From Candidatus Thorarchaeota archaeon (GTDB taxonomy: Archaea; Asgardarchaeota; Thorarchaeia; Thorarchaeales; Thorarchaeaceae), in assembly GCA_016839345.1 (NCBI GenBank), contig JAEOUL010000346.1, positions 1-12,155 of the forward strand: a stretch of DNA of 12,155 bases. Reading direction: 5' to 3'. The notes under the pieces were generated by a model that saw only the letters and a program-made list of their open reading frames with translations, was not told the DNA's origin and ran no database searches. Below are positions 1 through 6,434 of the stretch, in pieces. The position numbers and the translations under genes are program-made. The stretch's first letter is position 1; every line of letters begins with the position of its first letter.

Positions 1-136
1 AACGCGTATACTCACGCCATGTCAAGTAGCTCAATTTTCTAAGCTCCTATTCGAGACTTTACCACGCGGTCTCGTTCAATTCTAGATGAGTCGTGTGTAG
101 CGATTTAAGATTATTGGGTAACTAGCATATAAGATA

Positions 137-1006
137 TCATTCTAGTGAAATACTCATGATGCATCCTGTAGATGAGGCATTGATGCTGACTTTGGCGCCA
201 GTTAAATCACTGAGCTTTTTCGCAATCATCTCATGAAAAGTACAGGGATATCCTAATGGAATTTTTAACGCACCAGGATCGAGGTTTCGACATGTGCCCA
301 GAACCTTGCATACTCCTGTTTCAATTGTGGCAGTTCCAGTACCAGTTTTTGGTAATTGGCTCTCGTCAGAGCAGCTTTGAATCAAAGCTGCGAATTTTAT
401 TAATGCAGTGGGAGGTTCTTCTGGATTTGACACAGCCCATCGATGTATCAGGGCATCGGCCACTCTATTGAAGATATTTTCAAGATGGCCTTTTGGCATC
501 TCAGCAGCATAAGCTGCTGTTTCACATATCATTGTAGCATGAGCCTCAATGTTTGTTTTCCAAGCAGCTTCTTCGGTCGTACGGGAGAGTGGAGGAATTT
601 CGCCGATTCTCATATCAGGCAATTCAAATGAGGGAGTAGTATCCTCAACAGCAACTTCTCCTCGAGCTGTAGCTGCAATCTCACCAATTGTTGTACCGTC
701 TTCATAAGCTAGATCTGGAATCTCATAATTTGGACATACACCTGCAGTCTGATATTTTCTAGCATACTGCATCAGTCTTCCAGCCATCTGAGCAACTGCA
801 TGCCTACTCAAACCCTCAACGCGAATGTGACCATAAGCCACACCAACCATATTTTCTAAATCTAATTCTGCGATTGTTTTTTCAGCAATTATCTTCCGAC
901 CACGTACTACACGCACAGCCCACTTTTCATCCATAACACCAGCCTGAGCGCCATAGCTTGTGTTTGTTATTCCAACAAGTGGCGAGATAGGATAGAAGTC
1001 ACTCAT
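137..1006 (-). CDS. Hypothetical protein with Cys/His-rich C-terminus
   Basis: I do not recognise this 289-residue protein and assign no function. It looks soluble, with no signal peptide or membrane segment. Residues 1-90 read as mixed alpha/beta, the middle (about 90-145) is acidic and proline-containing and may be a linker, and 145-289 is helical and then ends in a compact module. That module holds C233, C239, C255, H258 and C282, with a GYPCTFHEM stretch and a terminal TGCIMSISLE stretch, which could bind metal or form disulfides. It has a faint resemblance to 4VR/V4R-like small-molecule-binding domains, too weak for a call. The frame is open back to an ATG at 1120, but the ATG at 1006 has AGAGG (1014-1018) 7 bases upstream, and the 1120 start lies inside the cdc48 terminator hairpin, so I use 1006. 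The gene follows cdc48 on the same strand but is probably transcribed separately. Confidence 0.72.
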   Translation of the reverse strand: MSDFYPISPLVGITNTSYGAQAGVMDEKWAVRVVRGRKIIAEKTIAELDLENMVGVAYGHIRVEGLSRHAVAQMAGRLMQYARKYQTAGVCPNYEIPDLAYEDGTTIGEIAATARGEVAVEDTTPSFELPDMRIGEIPPLSRTTEEAAWKTNIEAHATMICETAAYAAEMPKGHLENIFNRVADALIHRWAVSNPEEPPTALIKFAALIQSCSDESQLPKTGTGTATIETGVCKVLGTCRNLDPGALKIPLGYPCTFHEMIAKKLSDLTGAKVSINASSTGCIMSISLE

Positions 1007-1013
1007 AACACGG

Positions 1014-1018
1014 CCTCT
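1014..1018 (-). promoter_or_regulatory. Shine-Dalgarno of the hypothetical gene
   Basis: AGAGG on the minus strand, 7 bases before the ATG at 1006. It decides the start in favour of 1006 rather than the upstream ATG at 1120. Confidence 0.6.
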
Positions 1019-1087
1019 ACGAATACGATTCTGGAATTCACAAATCAGCTGAGATTCAAAAGGGTATTGTGGTTGTAATAGTCGAAT

Positions 1088-1134
1088 GAGAAAAAGAATT
1101 ACTACGACTGAATGTGACATTCACATCCAGTCGT
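1088..1134 (-). terminator. Hairpin plus T-rich tract after cdc48
   Basis: Bases 1104-1116 pair with 1122-1134 around a 5-base loop. On the plus strand there is one A/C mismatch (1111/1127), but in the minus-strand transcript it becomes a G-U wobble, so all 13 positions can pair. Reading on along the minus strand, the stem is followed by AGTAATTCTTTTTCTC. The stem starts 11 bases after the cdc48 stop. Stem, position and T-rich tail together suggest the 3' end of the hsp20-cdc48 transcript. Archaea often terminate on T-tracts alone, so the stem may instead protect the mRNA end. Confidence 0.65.
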
Positions 1135-1145
1135 ACATTATGTGC

Positions 1146-3332
1146 TTACATGTATCCAGGAAGGTCAAGGTCCTTCTGGGGTTGTCGCTTCTTCACTTGT
1201 TCTGCTAACGCTAAGAATCTCTTGACATCATCAGGAGAGATACTAGGTCGTACTTCTTGCAATGCTTCTTCAAAGTGCTTCATTTTGACTGGTTTGGCTT
1301 TCCAGTCATTACGAACAGCTGCCATGGCAGCTTCCCGAACAAGTCCTTCGATATCAGCACCAGAGAAACCCTCAGTTTCATCCGCAAGCTTCTCCAGACT
1401 TACGTCATCTTCGAGTGGCATTTCACGAGTATGAACTCTGAGAATCTCCAATCGAGCATCAGTATCTGGAGGTGGAACAAATACCACACCATCGAATCTT
1501 CCTGGTCGTAGGACAGCAGGGTCAAGAATGTCTGCTCTATTTGTAGCACCAATTACGAGCACATTCTGGAGAGTTTGCATGCCATCCAATTCAGCTAGGA
1601 ATTGGTTCACTATTCTTTGACTAACACCGGTGTCATCTCTCTGTCCTCTCATGCTGAGTATTGCATCAATCTCATCAAAGAACAGCACACAGGGAGCAGT
1701 CTGACGTGCTTTCTTGAATATCTCACGAACAGCTTTTTCGGATTCTCCTACGTACTTGTTGAATATCTCAGGACCTCGAACGGAGATGAAATTCGCTTCA
1801 CTCTCTGTAGCAACTGCTTTCGCTAAGAGGGTCTTTCCTGTTCCTGGAGGGCCGAAGAGAAGAACACCCTTGGGAGTTCTGATGCCCATTTCTTCAAAAA
1901 CCTCAGGATGCTTCAATGGAGCTTCAACGGCTTCTCTAAGCTGCATCTTTACTTTCGCTAATCCTCCGACGTCGTCCCACCTGACATTGGGTTTTTCAAC
2001 CAGAACTTCTCTCAGGGCTGAAGGAGATACCTCAGCAAGTGCCATGTCAAAATCTGCTTGTGTGACAAATAAGTTACTCAGAACATCGGCAGGAATATCT
2101 CCTGTTTCGGGATCTATATGAGGAAGAACTCTCCGAAGAGCTTGCATTGCTGCTTCTCTTGCTAGAGCTGAGAGGTCTGCACCAACGAATCCATGAGCCA
2201 CTGCTGCTAGCTTTTCAAGGTCTAGATTCTCTTCTAGGGGCATTGATCTGGTGTGAATCTGAAGAATCTCTAGTCGTCCCTGTTTGTCTGGAACCCCAAT
2301 CACAATCTCGCGGTCAAAACGACCTGGTCTTCGCAGTGCTTCATCAATATCATCGGGACGATTAGATGCACCTATGACGATTACTTGACCACGACCAGCT
2401 AAACCATCCATGAGAGCAAGTAATTGTGCAACTACTCGCCGTTCGACCTCGCCAGTGACATCAGCTCTCTTTGGAGCAATACGATCCAGCTCGTCAATGA
2501 AGATGATTGTAGGGGCATTTTTCTCTGCATCTTCAAAGGTTTCTCGAAGCTTTTGTTCTGACTCTCCATAGAACTTGGACATTATCTCAGGTCCATTGAT
2601 AACCTTGAAGTTTGCTCCAGACTCGTTCGCAACAGCTTTTGCAATCAATGTCTTTCCTGTTCCAGGGGGACCCATCAATAATACTCCCTTTGGCGGTGTG
2701 ATTCCAAGTCGTCTAAATAACTCTGGGGATTTCATTGGAAGCTCAACCATCTCACGGATCTTTATGAGCTCCTTCCCAAGACCACCGATGTCCTCGTAGG
2801 TCACATCAGGAATTTTGACATCTTCCGGTTTTGCAGGTTTTGTCAAAACTTCAACAACAGTATCTGGAGTAATCCGTACATGTTTGCTGGGTGACACTGT
2901 TGTTGCAGTAAATTGCAGACCTTGCCCAATCGATGAAATTAGAATTATGTCACCTCGTGTGATTGGTTTGTTGATGATTTGTTGTTTTACATAGTTCTCA
3001 AAGCCCTGTTGGAAACGAACCGGTTGTCCAGGTGCTAAAACAACTTTGGTTGCTTCTGGAACATTCGTCTTGCTTACATCGACCATTTCACCAAGTCTAG
3101 CTCCAGCATTATTTCGAATCAATCCATCCATTCGAATCATATCGAGAACTTCATCTTCTTTGAGACTGGGCCATGCAACTGCCACGGTTTCTTTTACACC
3201 TTTGAGGAGTACATAATCACCAGATCTAATTCCTAAGTGATTTCTCACATCTGAGTTTAATCTTACAATGCCACGGCCTTGGTCTTTTGGCATGGCCGCT
3301 GCTACTTTTAGTCGGACTGAATTTTCACTCAT
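1146..3332 (-). CDS. cdc48: Cdc48/VAT-type double AAA+ ATPase (p97 homologue)
   Basis: 728 residues, the normal size for archaeal VAT/Cdc48. It is a hexameric cytosolic unfoldase that extracts or unfolds proteins, often ahead of the proteasome. An N-terminal double-psi barrel and adaptor-like domain (about 1-165) precedes AAA domain D1: Walker A GPPGTGKT 221-228, Walker B IIFIDE 276-281, pore loop KFYGESE 253-259, and arginine fingers in the LRRPGRFD stretch near 333-340. D2 follows: Walker A 494-501, Walker B VLFFDE 549-554, pore loop KYVGESE 526-532, and LRPGRFD near 608-614. Every catalytic element is intact. The C-terminus is basic and then ends DLPGYM, with a penultimate tyrosine reminiscent of the HbYX proteasome-docking tail. 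It lies 14 bases after an Hsp20-like gene on the same strand, so the two are probably co-transcribed for protein quality control. The start at 3332 matches the family N-terminus; its ribosome site is a weak GAGTGAG. Confidence 0.97.
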   Translation of the reverse strand: MSENSVRLKVAAAMPKDQGRGIVRLNSDVRNHLGIRSGDYVLLKGVKETVAVAWPSLKEDEVLDMIRMDGLIRNNAGARLGEMVDVSKTNVPEATKVVLAPGQPVRFQQGFENYVKQQIINKPITRGDIILISSIGQGLQFTATTVSPSKHVRITPDTVVEVLTKPAKPEDVKIPDVTYEDIGGLGKELIKIREMVELPMKSPELFRRLGITPPKGVLLMGPPGTGKTLIAKAVANESGANFKVINGPEIMSKFYGESEQKLRETFEDAEKNAPTIIFIDELDRIAPKRADVTGEVERRVVAQLLALMDGLAGRGQVIVIGASNRPDDIDEALRRPGRFDREIVIGVPDKQGRLEILQIHTRSMPLEENLDLEKLAAVAHGFVGADLSALAREAAMQALRRVLPHIDPETGDIPADVLSNLFVTQADFDMALAEVSPSALREVLVEKPNVRWDDVGGLAKVKMQLREAVEAPLKHPEVFEEMGIRTPKGVLLFGPPGTGKTLLAKAVATESEANFISVRGPEIFNKYVGESEKAVREIFKKARQTAPCVLFFDEIDAILSMRGQRDDTGVSQRIVNQFLAELDGMQTLQNVLVIGATNRADILDPAVLRPGRFDGVVFVPPPDTDARLEILRVHTREMPLEDDVSLEKLADETEGFSGADIEGLVREAAMAAVRNDWKAKPVKMKHFEEALQEVRPSISPDDVKRFLALAEQVKKRQPQKDLDLPGYM

Positions 3333-3346
3333 TATCTCACTCTCTA

Positions 3347-3772
3347 TTACTCAATTTTCAGATATCCTTCGCTTTCATTGTAATTCTCAGCCTTTACAGC
3401 GGTAATCTCAATCACACCATTGCGGTAGGATACATTCGACTTCTCTAGATCTATTGGGAACCCAGATTCAACTTGAATGTCCTTTGTTTCAGGACCAAAA
3501 GTGACAATGATGTTCTGTCCCTCTACTTTCACCCTAGGTTCTACTGCAGAGTCAAAATGTCCCTGAATTAAGAAGAGGACACTATCTCCAAGATCTATTT
3601 TCTCTACGTTTGGTTCATTGTTCATTGGCTCGATTGTTGATTCGAGCGGTTCATTGACAAATGAGCCAGTCCATGATTTAATTGTACCATTGCCCTCGGA
3701 GAATGTATCAAAGGCCTCCATAAATTGTTCTAGCATCTTGCGTAACACTGACTCAAAGTCATCTTCTATCAT
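3347..3772 (-). CDS. Hsp20/alpha-crystallin-like small heat-shock protein
   Basis: 141 residues. The C-terminal two-thirds (about 52-128) reads as an alternating beta-strand alpha-crystallin-type domain. The most diagnostic piece is VSYRNGVIEITAVK (114-127), which matches the strand carrying the G-x-L signature of small heat-shock proteins. The tail ends YLKIE, with L-K-I resembling the C-terminal I-x-I motif that docks neighbouring dimers. The first 50 residues are acidic with an amphipathic helix (about 3-24) and do not match a standard sHsp arm, so this is a divergent member. Such proteins hold unfolding clients in solution. Direct coupling to cdc48 (14-base gap) suggests that clients are passed to the unfoldase; this is inference. 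The start at 3772 has a strong GGGAGGT (3783-3789) 10 bases upstream. It could instead be a p23/CS-like beta-sandwich cochaperone, which shares the fold. Confidence 0.8.
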   Translation of the reverse strand: MIEDDFESVLRKMLEQFMEAFDTFSEGNGTIKSWTGSFVNEPLESTIEPMNNEPNVEKIDLGDSVLFLIQGHFDSAVEPRVKVEGQNIIVTFGPETKDIQVESGFPIDLEKSNVSYRNGVIEITAVKAENYNESEGYLKIE

Positions 3773-3782
3773 TTGGAAAAAT

Positions 3783-3789
3783 ACCTCCC
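3783..3789 (-). promoter_or_regulatory. Strong Shine-Dalgarno of the hsp20-like gene
   Basis: GGGAGGT on the minus strand, 10 bases upstream of the ATG at 3772. It is the best ribosome-binding site on this strand and lies 7 bases beyond the structured leader element, so it is not buried in that stem. Confidence 0.7.
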
Positions 3790-3796
3790 ATTACGA

Positions 3797-3841
3797 AGCC
3801 CCGGGCGGCACAAGCCGCCCATCCGAGTCACCGTTGGGGCT
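3797..3841 (-). ncRNA. GC-rich structured leader element (5' UTR of hsp20-cdc48)
   Basis: This 45-base block is about 73% GC in a clearly AT-richer neighbourhood. AGCCCC (3797-3802) pairs with GGGGCT (3836-3841). Directly stacked on it, GGGCGGC (3803-3809) pairs with GCCGCCC (3814-3820) around an ACAA loop (UUGU in the minus-strand RNA). Bases 3821-3835 form a 15-base unpaired bulge on one side. The fold is 13 pairs in two coaxial stems. It lies between the predicted promoter and the Shine-Dalgarno of the hsp20-like gene, so it would be in the mRNA leader. I do not recognise it as any known riboswitch, tRNA or guide RNA. The type label is provisional: it may be a cis-acting leader structure, an mRNA 5' stabiliser, or a DNA-level element. 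Confidence 0.5.
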
Positions 3842-3875
3842 CCTTTTCTGTATGGCTTGTTAGCCAGTACCTAAG

Positions 3876-3889
3876 ATACCATTTGGTAT
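3876..3889. promoter_or_regulatory. 14-base palindrome, candidate operator
   Basis: ATACCATTTGGTAT has two 6-base arms around a TT centre. It lies between the predicted TATA box (3895-3901) and the expected transcription start (near 3872) of the hsp20-cdc48 unit. A repressor bound there would block preinitiation-complex assembly or start-site access, as archaeal heat-shock repressors such as Phr do. The sequence does not match a specific operator I know. Confidence 0.4.
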
Positions 3890-3894
3890 ATTAG

Positions 3895-3907
3895 TTTATA
3901 AGCCTTT
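3895..3907 (-). promoter_or_regulatory. TATA box of the hsp20-cdc48 operon
   Basis: On the minus strand a TTATAAA box (3895-3901) is preceded by a short purine/GC-containing BRE-like stretch. A start about 26 bases downstream would fall near 3872, giving a leader of about 100 bases that contains the GC-rich hairpin. This is the clearest TATA-like sequence in the window. Confidence 0.55.
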
Positions 3908-3920
3908 GGAAGTGGTCAGA

Positions 3921-5324
3921 CTAGTTTTCAGGAACTAGAAGGGGAACACCTTCTTTTCCTAGAATATCACGTGCTACAAGCATCCCAGATACTGACGCTT
4001 GCATAAGCCCTCTCGTAATCCCAGCCCCATCCCCTGCAGCATATAGATTTTCCACCTGGGTTTCTAATTGTTCATTCAACTTAAGCCGAGATGAATAGAA
4101 TTTGACCTCTACTCCATAAAGGAGAGTTCCAGCGCTTGCTACACCAGGACATAGTTCATCCAATGCATTGAGCATCTCCAGAATTGAACTCAGATGCCGA
4201 TAAGGCAGGGCAAAACTTAGATCACCTGGGGATGCACTTGGCAAGGTTGGTTTCACAGGGCTTCTGGCAATTCTCTCTTTTGTACTTCTTTTTCCCCTTT
4301 GCAAATCAGCCAGTCTCTGAACAATAACTCCATCACCCAACACATTAGCCAATCTAGCAATATACTGACCATAAGCAATTGGCTCATTGAAAGGAGCAGT
4401 AAATCTGGTAGAAACGAGAAGTGCAAAATTTGTGTTGGCTGTCTTCTTATTAGCAAAAGACTGCCCATTCACTGTAAGTATCTCGTCATAGTATTCGCTT
4501 GTCACTACACCACCAGGATTAAAACAGAACAAGCGAACCTTGTCATCGAACCGTCTCGAATAATAGATTAATTTTGGCTCGTACAGCGCTTCTGCAATCT
4601 CCTTCATCACTGCCGCTGGAATCTCGACTCGCACACCAATATCGACAAAGTTGTTCTCAGTGTGGAGAAACAGACGTTCGGCCTGACGAGAAAGCCACTC
4701 ATTACCAACTCGACCTGGAGCTGCAACAACGTATCGTGCATTAATCACGTCGCCACCATTGGTTTCAAGCCCTTTAACAGCTCCTCCATCAACTTGGATA
4801 TCTTTTGCTTCCGTATTAAAACGTACATCTGCATGTTTGAGAATTTTGTCATACATGCGACCCATAACATCTATGCACCCTTCTCGACCCATGTGACGAA
4901 CCTGCTGAGGTATGAGCCGCATACCAACCATAGCGGCTTTGTTAGTATAGGTTTCTATGTCTTCATTTATACTCCCATAGATCTTCTGCGGGGCTCCATA
5001 GGCGAGATACTTAGAATCGACATAATCGATTAGTTCCATTAAACGCGTTTCACCAATTAGATCATCAAGCCATCCACCGACTTGAGTTGAGTGCGTAAGC
5101 TTTCCATCCGAAAAAGCGCCAGCTCCACCCCATCCTGCAAGAATATTGCAAGGACTGCATTTCTTGCAACCTGCTGCTGCAGTAGAGTTGGGACAAGTGC
5201 GTTTCTCGATACTTTTTCCCTTCTCAATAACTAGTATCTTCAAGTCAGGTTTGTGTTCCACTAGTTCTAGAGCACAGAATATCCCAGCGGGGCCGCTACC
5301 AACAATAGCCACGTCATAGTCCAT
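3921..5324 (-). CDS. FAD-dependent oxidoreductase (COG2509-type)
   Basis: 467 residues from the ATG at 5324. Residues 3-14 form the dinucleotide-binding strand and turn (DYDVAIVGSGPAG). IEKG (33-36) ends the second strand and would contact the FAD ribose. C44, C53, C56 and C59 form a tight Cys cluster just before a GWGGAGAFSDGK stretch (64-75), the hallmark of the uncharacterised archaeal and bacterial FAD-dependent dehydrogenase family. The C-terminal AAGDGAGITRGLMQAS (429-444) is the second FAD-binding motif. No transmembrane segment is seen, so it is probably cytosolic. The substrate is unknown; the Cys cluster could bind metal or act in thiol redox chemistry. The frame is open to 5405, but the Rossmann strand should begin at the N-terminus, and AGGAG (5333-5337) sits 8 bases before 5324, which settles the start. 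It is divergent from the AN1/M50 gene. Confidence 0.9.
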   Translation of the reverse strand: MDYDVAIVGSGPAGIFCALELVEHKPDLKILVIEKGKSIEKRTCPNSTAAAGCKKCSPCNILAGWGGAGAFSDGKLTHSTQVGGWLDDLIGETRLMELIDYVDSKYLAYGAPQKIYGSINEDIETYTNKAAMVGMRLIPQQVRHMGREGCIDVMGRMYDKILKHADVRFNTEAKDIQVDGGAVKGLETNGGDVINARYVVAAPGRVGNEWLSRQAERLFLHTENNFVDIGVRVEIPAAVMKEIAEALYEPKLIYYSRRFDDKVRLFCFNPGGVVTSEYYDEILTVNGQSFANKKTANTNFALLVSTRFTAPFNEPIAYGQYIARLANVLGDGVIVQRLADLQRGKRSTKERIARSPVKPTLPSASPGDLSFALPYRHLSSILEMLNALDELCPGVASAGTLLYGVEVKFYSSRLKLNEQLETQVENLYAAGDGAGITRGLMQASVSGMLVARDILGKEGVPLLVPEN

Positions 5325-5332
5325 AATTACTG

Positions 5333-5337
5333 CTCCT
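5333..5337 (-). promoter_or_regulatory. Shine-Dalgarno of the FAD oxidoreductase
   Basis: AGGAG on the minus strand, 8 bases before the ATG at 5324. It supports that start over the longer open frame beginning at 5405. Confidence 0.65.
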
Positions 5338-5433
5338 AATGTCTCCCGGCTCGATGGGAGCTCAAACCTGCTTTCACTTAAGGATTGTGTCAACAGAAGT
5401 GTCAATAATCAAAATGGTGTCACAGAGATACGG

Positions 5434-5440
5434 ATATATT
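5434..5440 (+). promoter_or_regulatory. TATA-like box upstream of the AN1/M50 protease gene
   Basis: ATATATT in the divergent gap. A start about 25 bases downstream would fall near 5461, giving a leader of roughly 18 bases that contains a GGTG ribosome site (5467-5470) before the ATG at 5479. Inferred from sequence and spacing only. Confidence 0.45.
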
Positions 5441-5478
5441 GAACAAGTTCTGACGTTACACAGACTGGTGTATTGTCA

Positions 5479-6357
5479 ATGCCAACATGCTCTCTCTGCG
5501 ACACGGAAGATCTTAGCTTCACTTGCCCTTATTGCAACGGGATATACTGTACAGAGCATCGTCTTCCAGAGAGCCATGGTTGTCCCGCGATGCATAGAGT
5601 CCGAGAAGATGCGAAAAAGAAGATTTCAGCTTCACTCGACACGGATGATGTCAATGTCACATTCCCAACTCAACAGCCTACTAGAAGAAGACGCCAAAGG
5701 TATAGAAGAAAACGGTTCTCATCAACTGAGATTCGTGATCTCGTCATTGCCTCGATTCTTGTAATCCTTGTTGGGATATCTATCTTCGGAAATTCCTTGG
5801 GGATATTCAACGCAATCAATGCTGTCATTTTTTACATGGGCTTAGGTCTTGGATGGTTGGTTGTTGGTACAATTACGATCTTTCTTGCATCGTTCATGGC
5901 ACATGAAATGGCTCACAAATTCGTTGCTCAGCACTATGGTATGTGGTCTGAGTTCAGAATGACTTCTATGGGTTATTATCTGTCCGCAATGGCGATTCTG
6001 TTCTCATTACCCATTTTTGGGACAGGAGTAGTGTACACCAGCGGGATTACAAACACTGACCATAATGGAAAATCAAACCTCGCTGGACCCTTGATTAATT
6101 TCTTGATTGCAGCGGCTCTTGCAATTATGGCCATACTAATGTTTGCCATAGGAGTTAGTCTGTTTCCTTTGGGCATCCTTCTTCGATATGGCATCCAATT
6201 GAATGCATTCCTTGGTCTATTCAATATGATACCGATCCAGCCATTTGATGGAGCAACTGTCAGATACTGGAATAGTAGAGTCTGGGTTGCACTGACACTT
6301 GGACTTCTCTTTATGTTGATTCTTGGCTATTTCATGTTCCCACTCTTAGGACTATGA
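5479..6357 (+). CDS. AN1 zinc-finger, site-2-protease-like M50 membrane metalloprotease
   Basis: 292 residues from the ATG at 5479; a TTG two codons earlier (5473) is possible, but GGTG at 5467-5470 is better spaced for the ATG. Counting from the TTG, the N-terminus shows a complete AN1 finger: C6, C9, C18, C21, C26, H29, H35, C37, with textbook spacing. A basic linker (about 70-82, RRRRQRYRRKR) precedes the membrane part, with hydrophobic segments near 88-107, 113-140, 165-185, 203-230 and 270-292. The M50 zinc site HEMAH is at 144-148 inside a membrane helix, and the second motif NMIPIQPFDG (251-260) supplies the aspartate ligand; AGPLINF (204-210) matches the conserved GPxxN element. It should cleave substrates within or near the membrane. 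In eukaryotes AN1 fingers occur in ubiquitin- and stress-linked proteins; here the finger is presumably cytosolic and recruits substrate or regulates access. No PDZ domain is present. Confidence 0.92.
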   Translation: MPTCSLCDTEDLSFTCPYCNGIYCTEHRLPESHGCPAMHRVREDAKKKISASLDTDDVNVTFPTQQPTRRRRQRYRRKRFSSTEIRDLVIASILVILVGISIFGNSLGIFNAINAVIFYMGLGLGWLVVGTITIFLASFMAHEMAHKFVAQHYGMWSEFRMTSMGYYLSAMAILFSLPIFGTGVVYTSGITNTDHNGKSNLAGPLINFLIAAALAIMAILMFAIGVSLFPLGILLRYGIQLNAFLGLFNMIPIQPFDGATVRYWNSRVWVALTLGLLFMLILGYFMFPLLGL

Positions 6358-6420
6358 GATGTTGCGGGAATAATACCACGCTTCATAGCAGGAGAATGAC
6401 GAAGACTCTATGACATTGTC

Positions 6421-6425
6421 AGGGG
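6421..6425 (+). promoter_or_regulatory. Shine-Dalgarno of top6B, supporting a TTG start
   Basis: AGGGG, 9 bases before the TTG at 6435. An in-frame TGA at 6411-6413 closes the frame upstream and no ATG lies nearby, so the TTG is the best start. Confidence 0.6.
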
Positions 6426-6434
6426 ATTCTCTAT

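Noticed and set aside
52..74. 6-base hairpin CGAGAC/GTCTCG near the left edge
   Set aside because: It has a large loop and no T tract, and lies more than 60 bases beyond the gene end; it may be chance.
1007..1120. 38-residue N-terminal extension of the unknown protein (ATG at 1120)
   Set aside because: The ATG falls inside the cdc48 terminator hairpin, while the internal ATG at 1006 has a well-placed AGAGG.
1114..2799. Plus-strand open frames opposite cdc48
   Set aside because: They are antisense shadows of a strongly conserved gene and show no recognisable protein features.
3791..3850. GC-rich block as a tRNA gene
   Set aside because: No cloverleaf, T-loop or anticodon arm can be drawn; only two stacked stems form.
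5343..5360. CTCCC/GGGAG hairpin in the FAD gene leader, and a weak TTAAG box near 5378-5383
   Set aside because: The stem is short and the promoter match poor; neither is strong enough to annotate.
5325..5405. 27-residue N-terminal extension of the FAD oxidoreductase (start at 5405)
   Set aside because: The FAD-binding strand normally starts at the N-terminus, and AGGAG directs the ATG at 5324.
6396..6413. Five-codon mini-ORF with GGAG ahead of top6B
   Set aside because: The ribosome site is only one base from the ATG and the ORF is too short to support as a gene.
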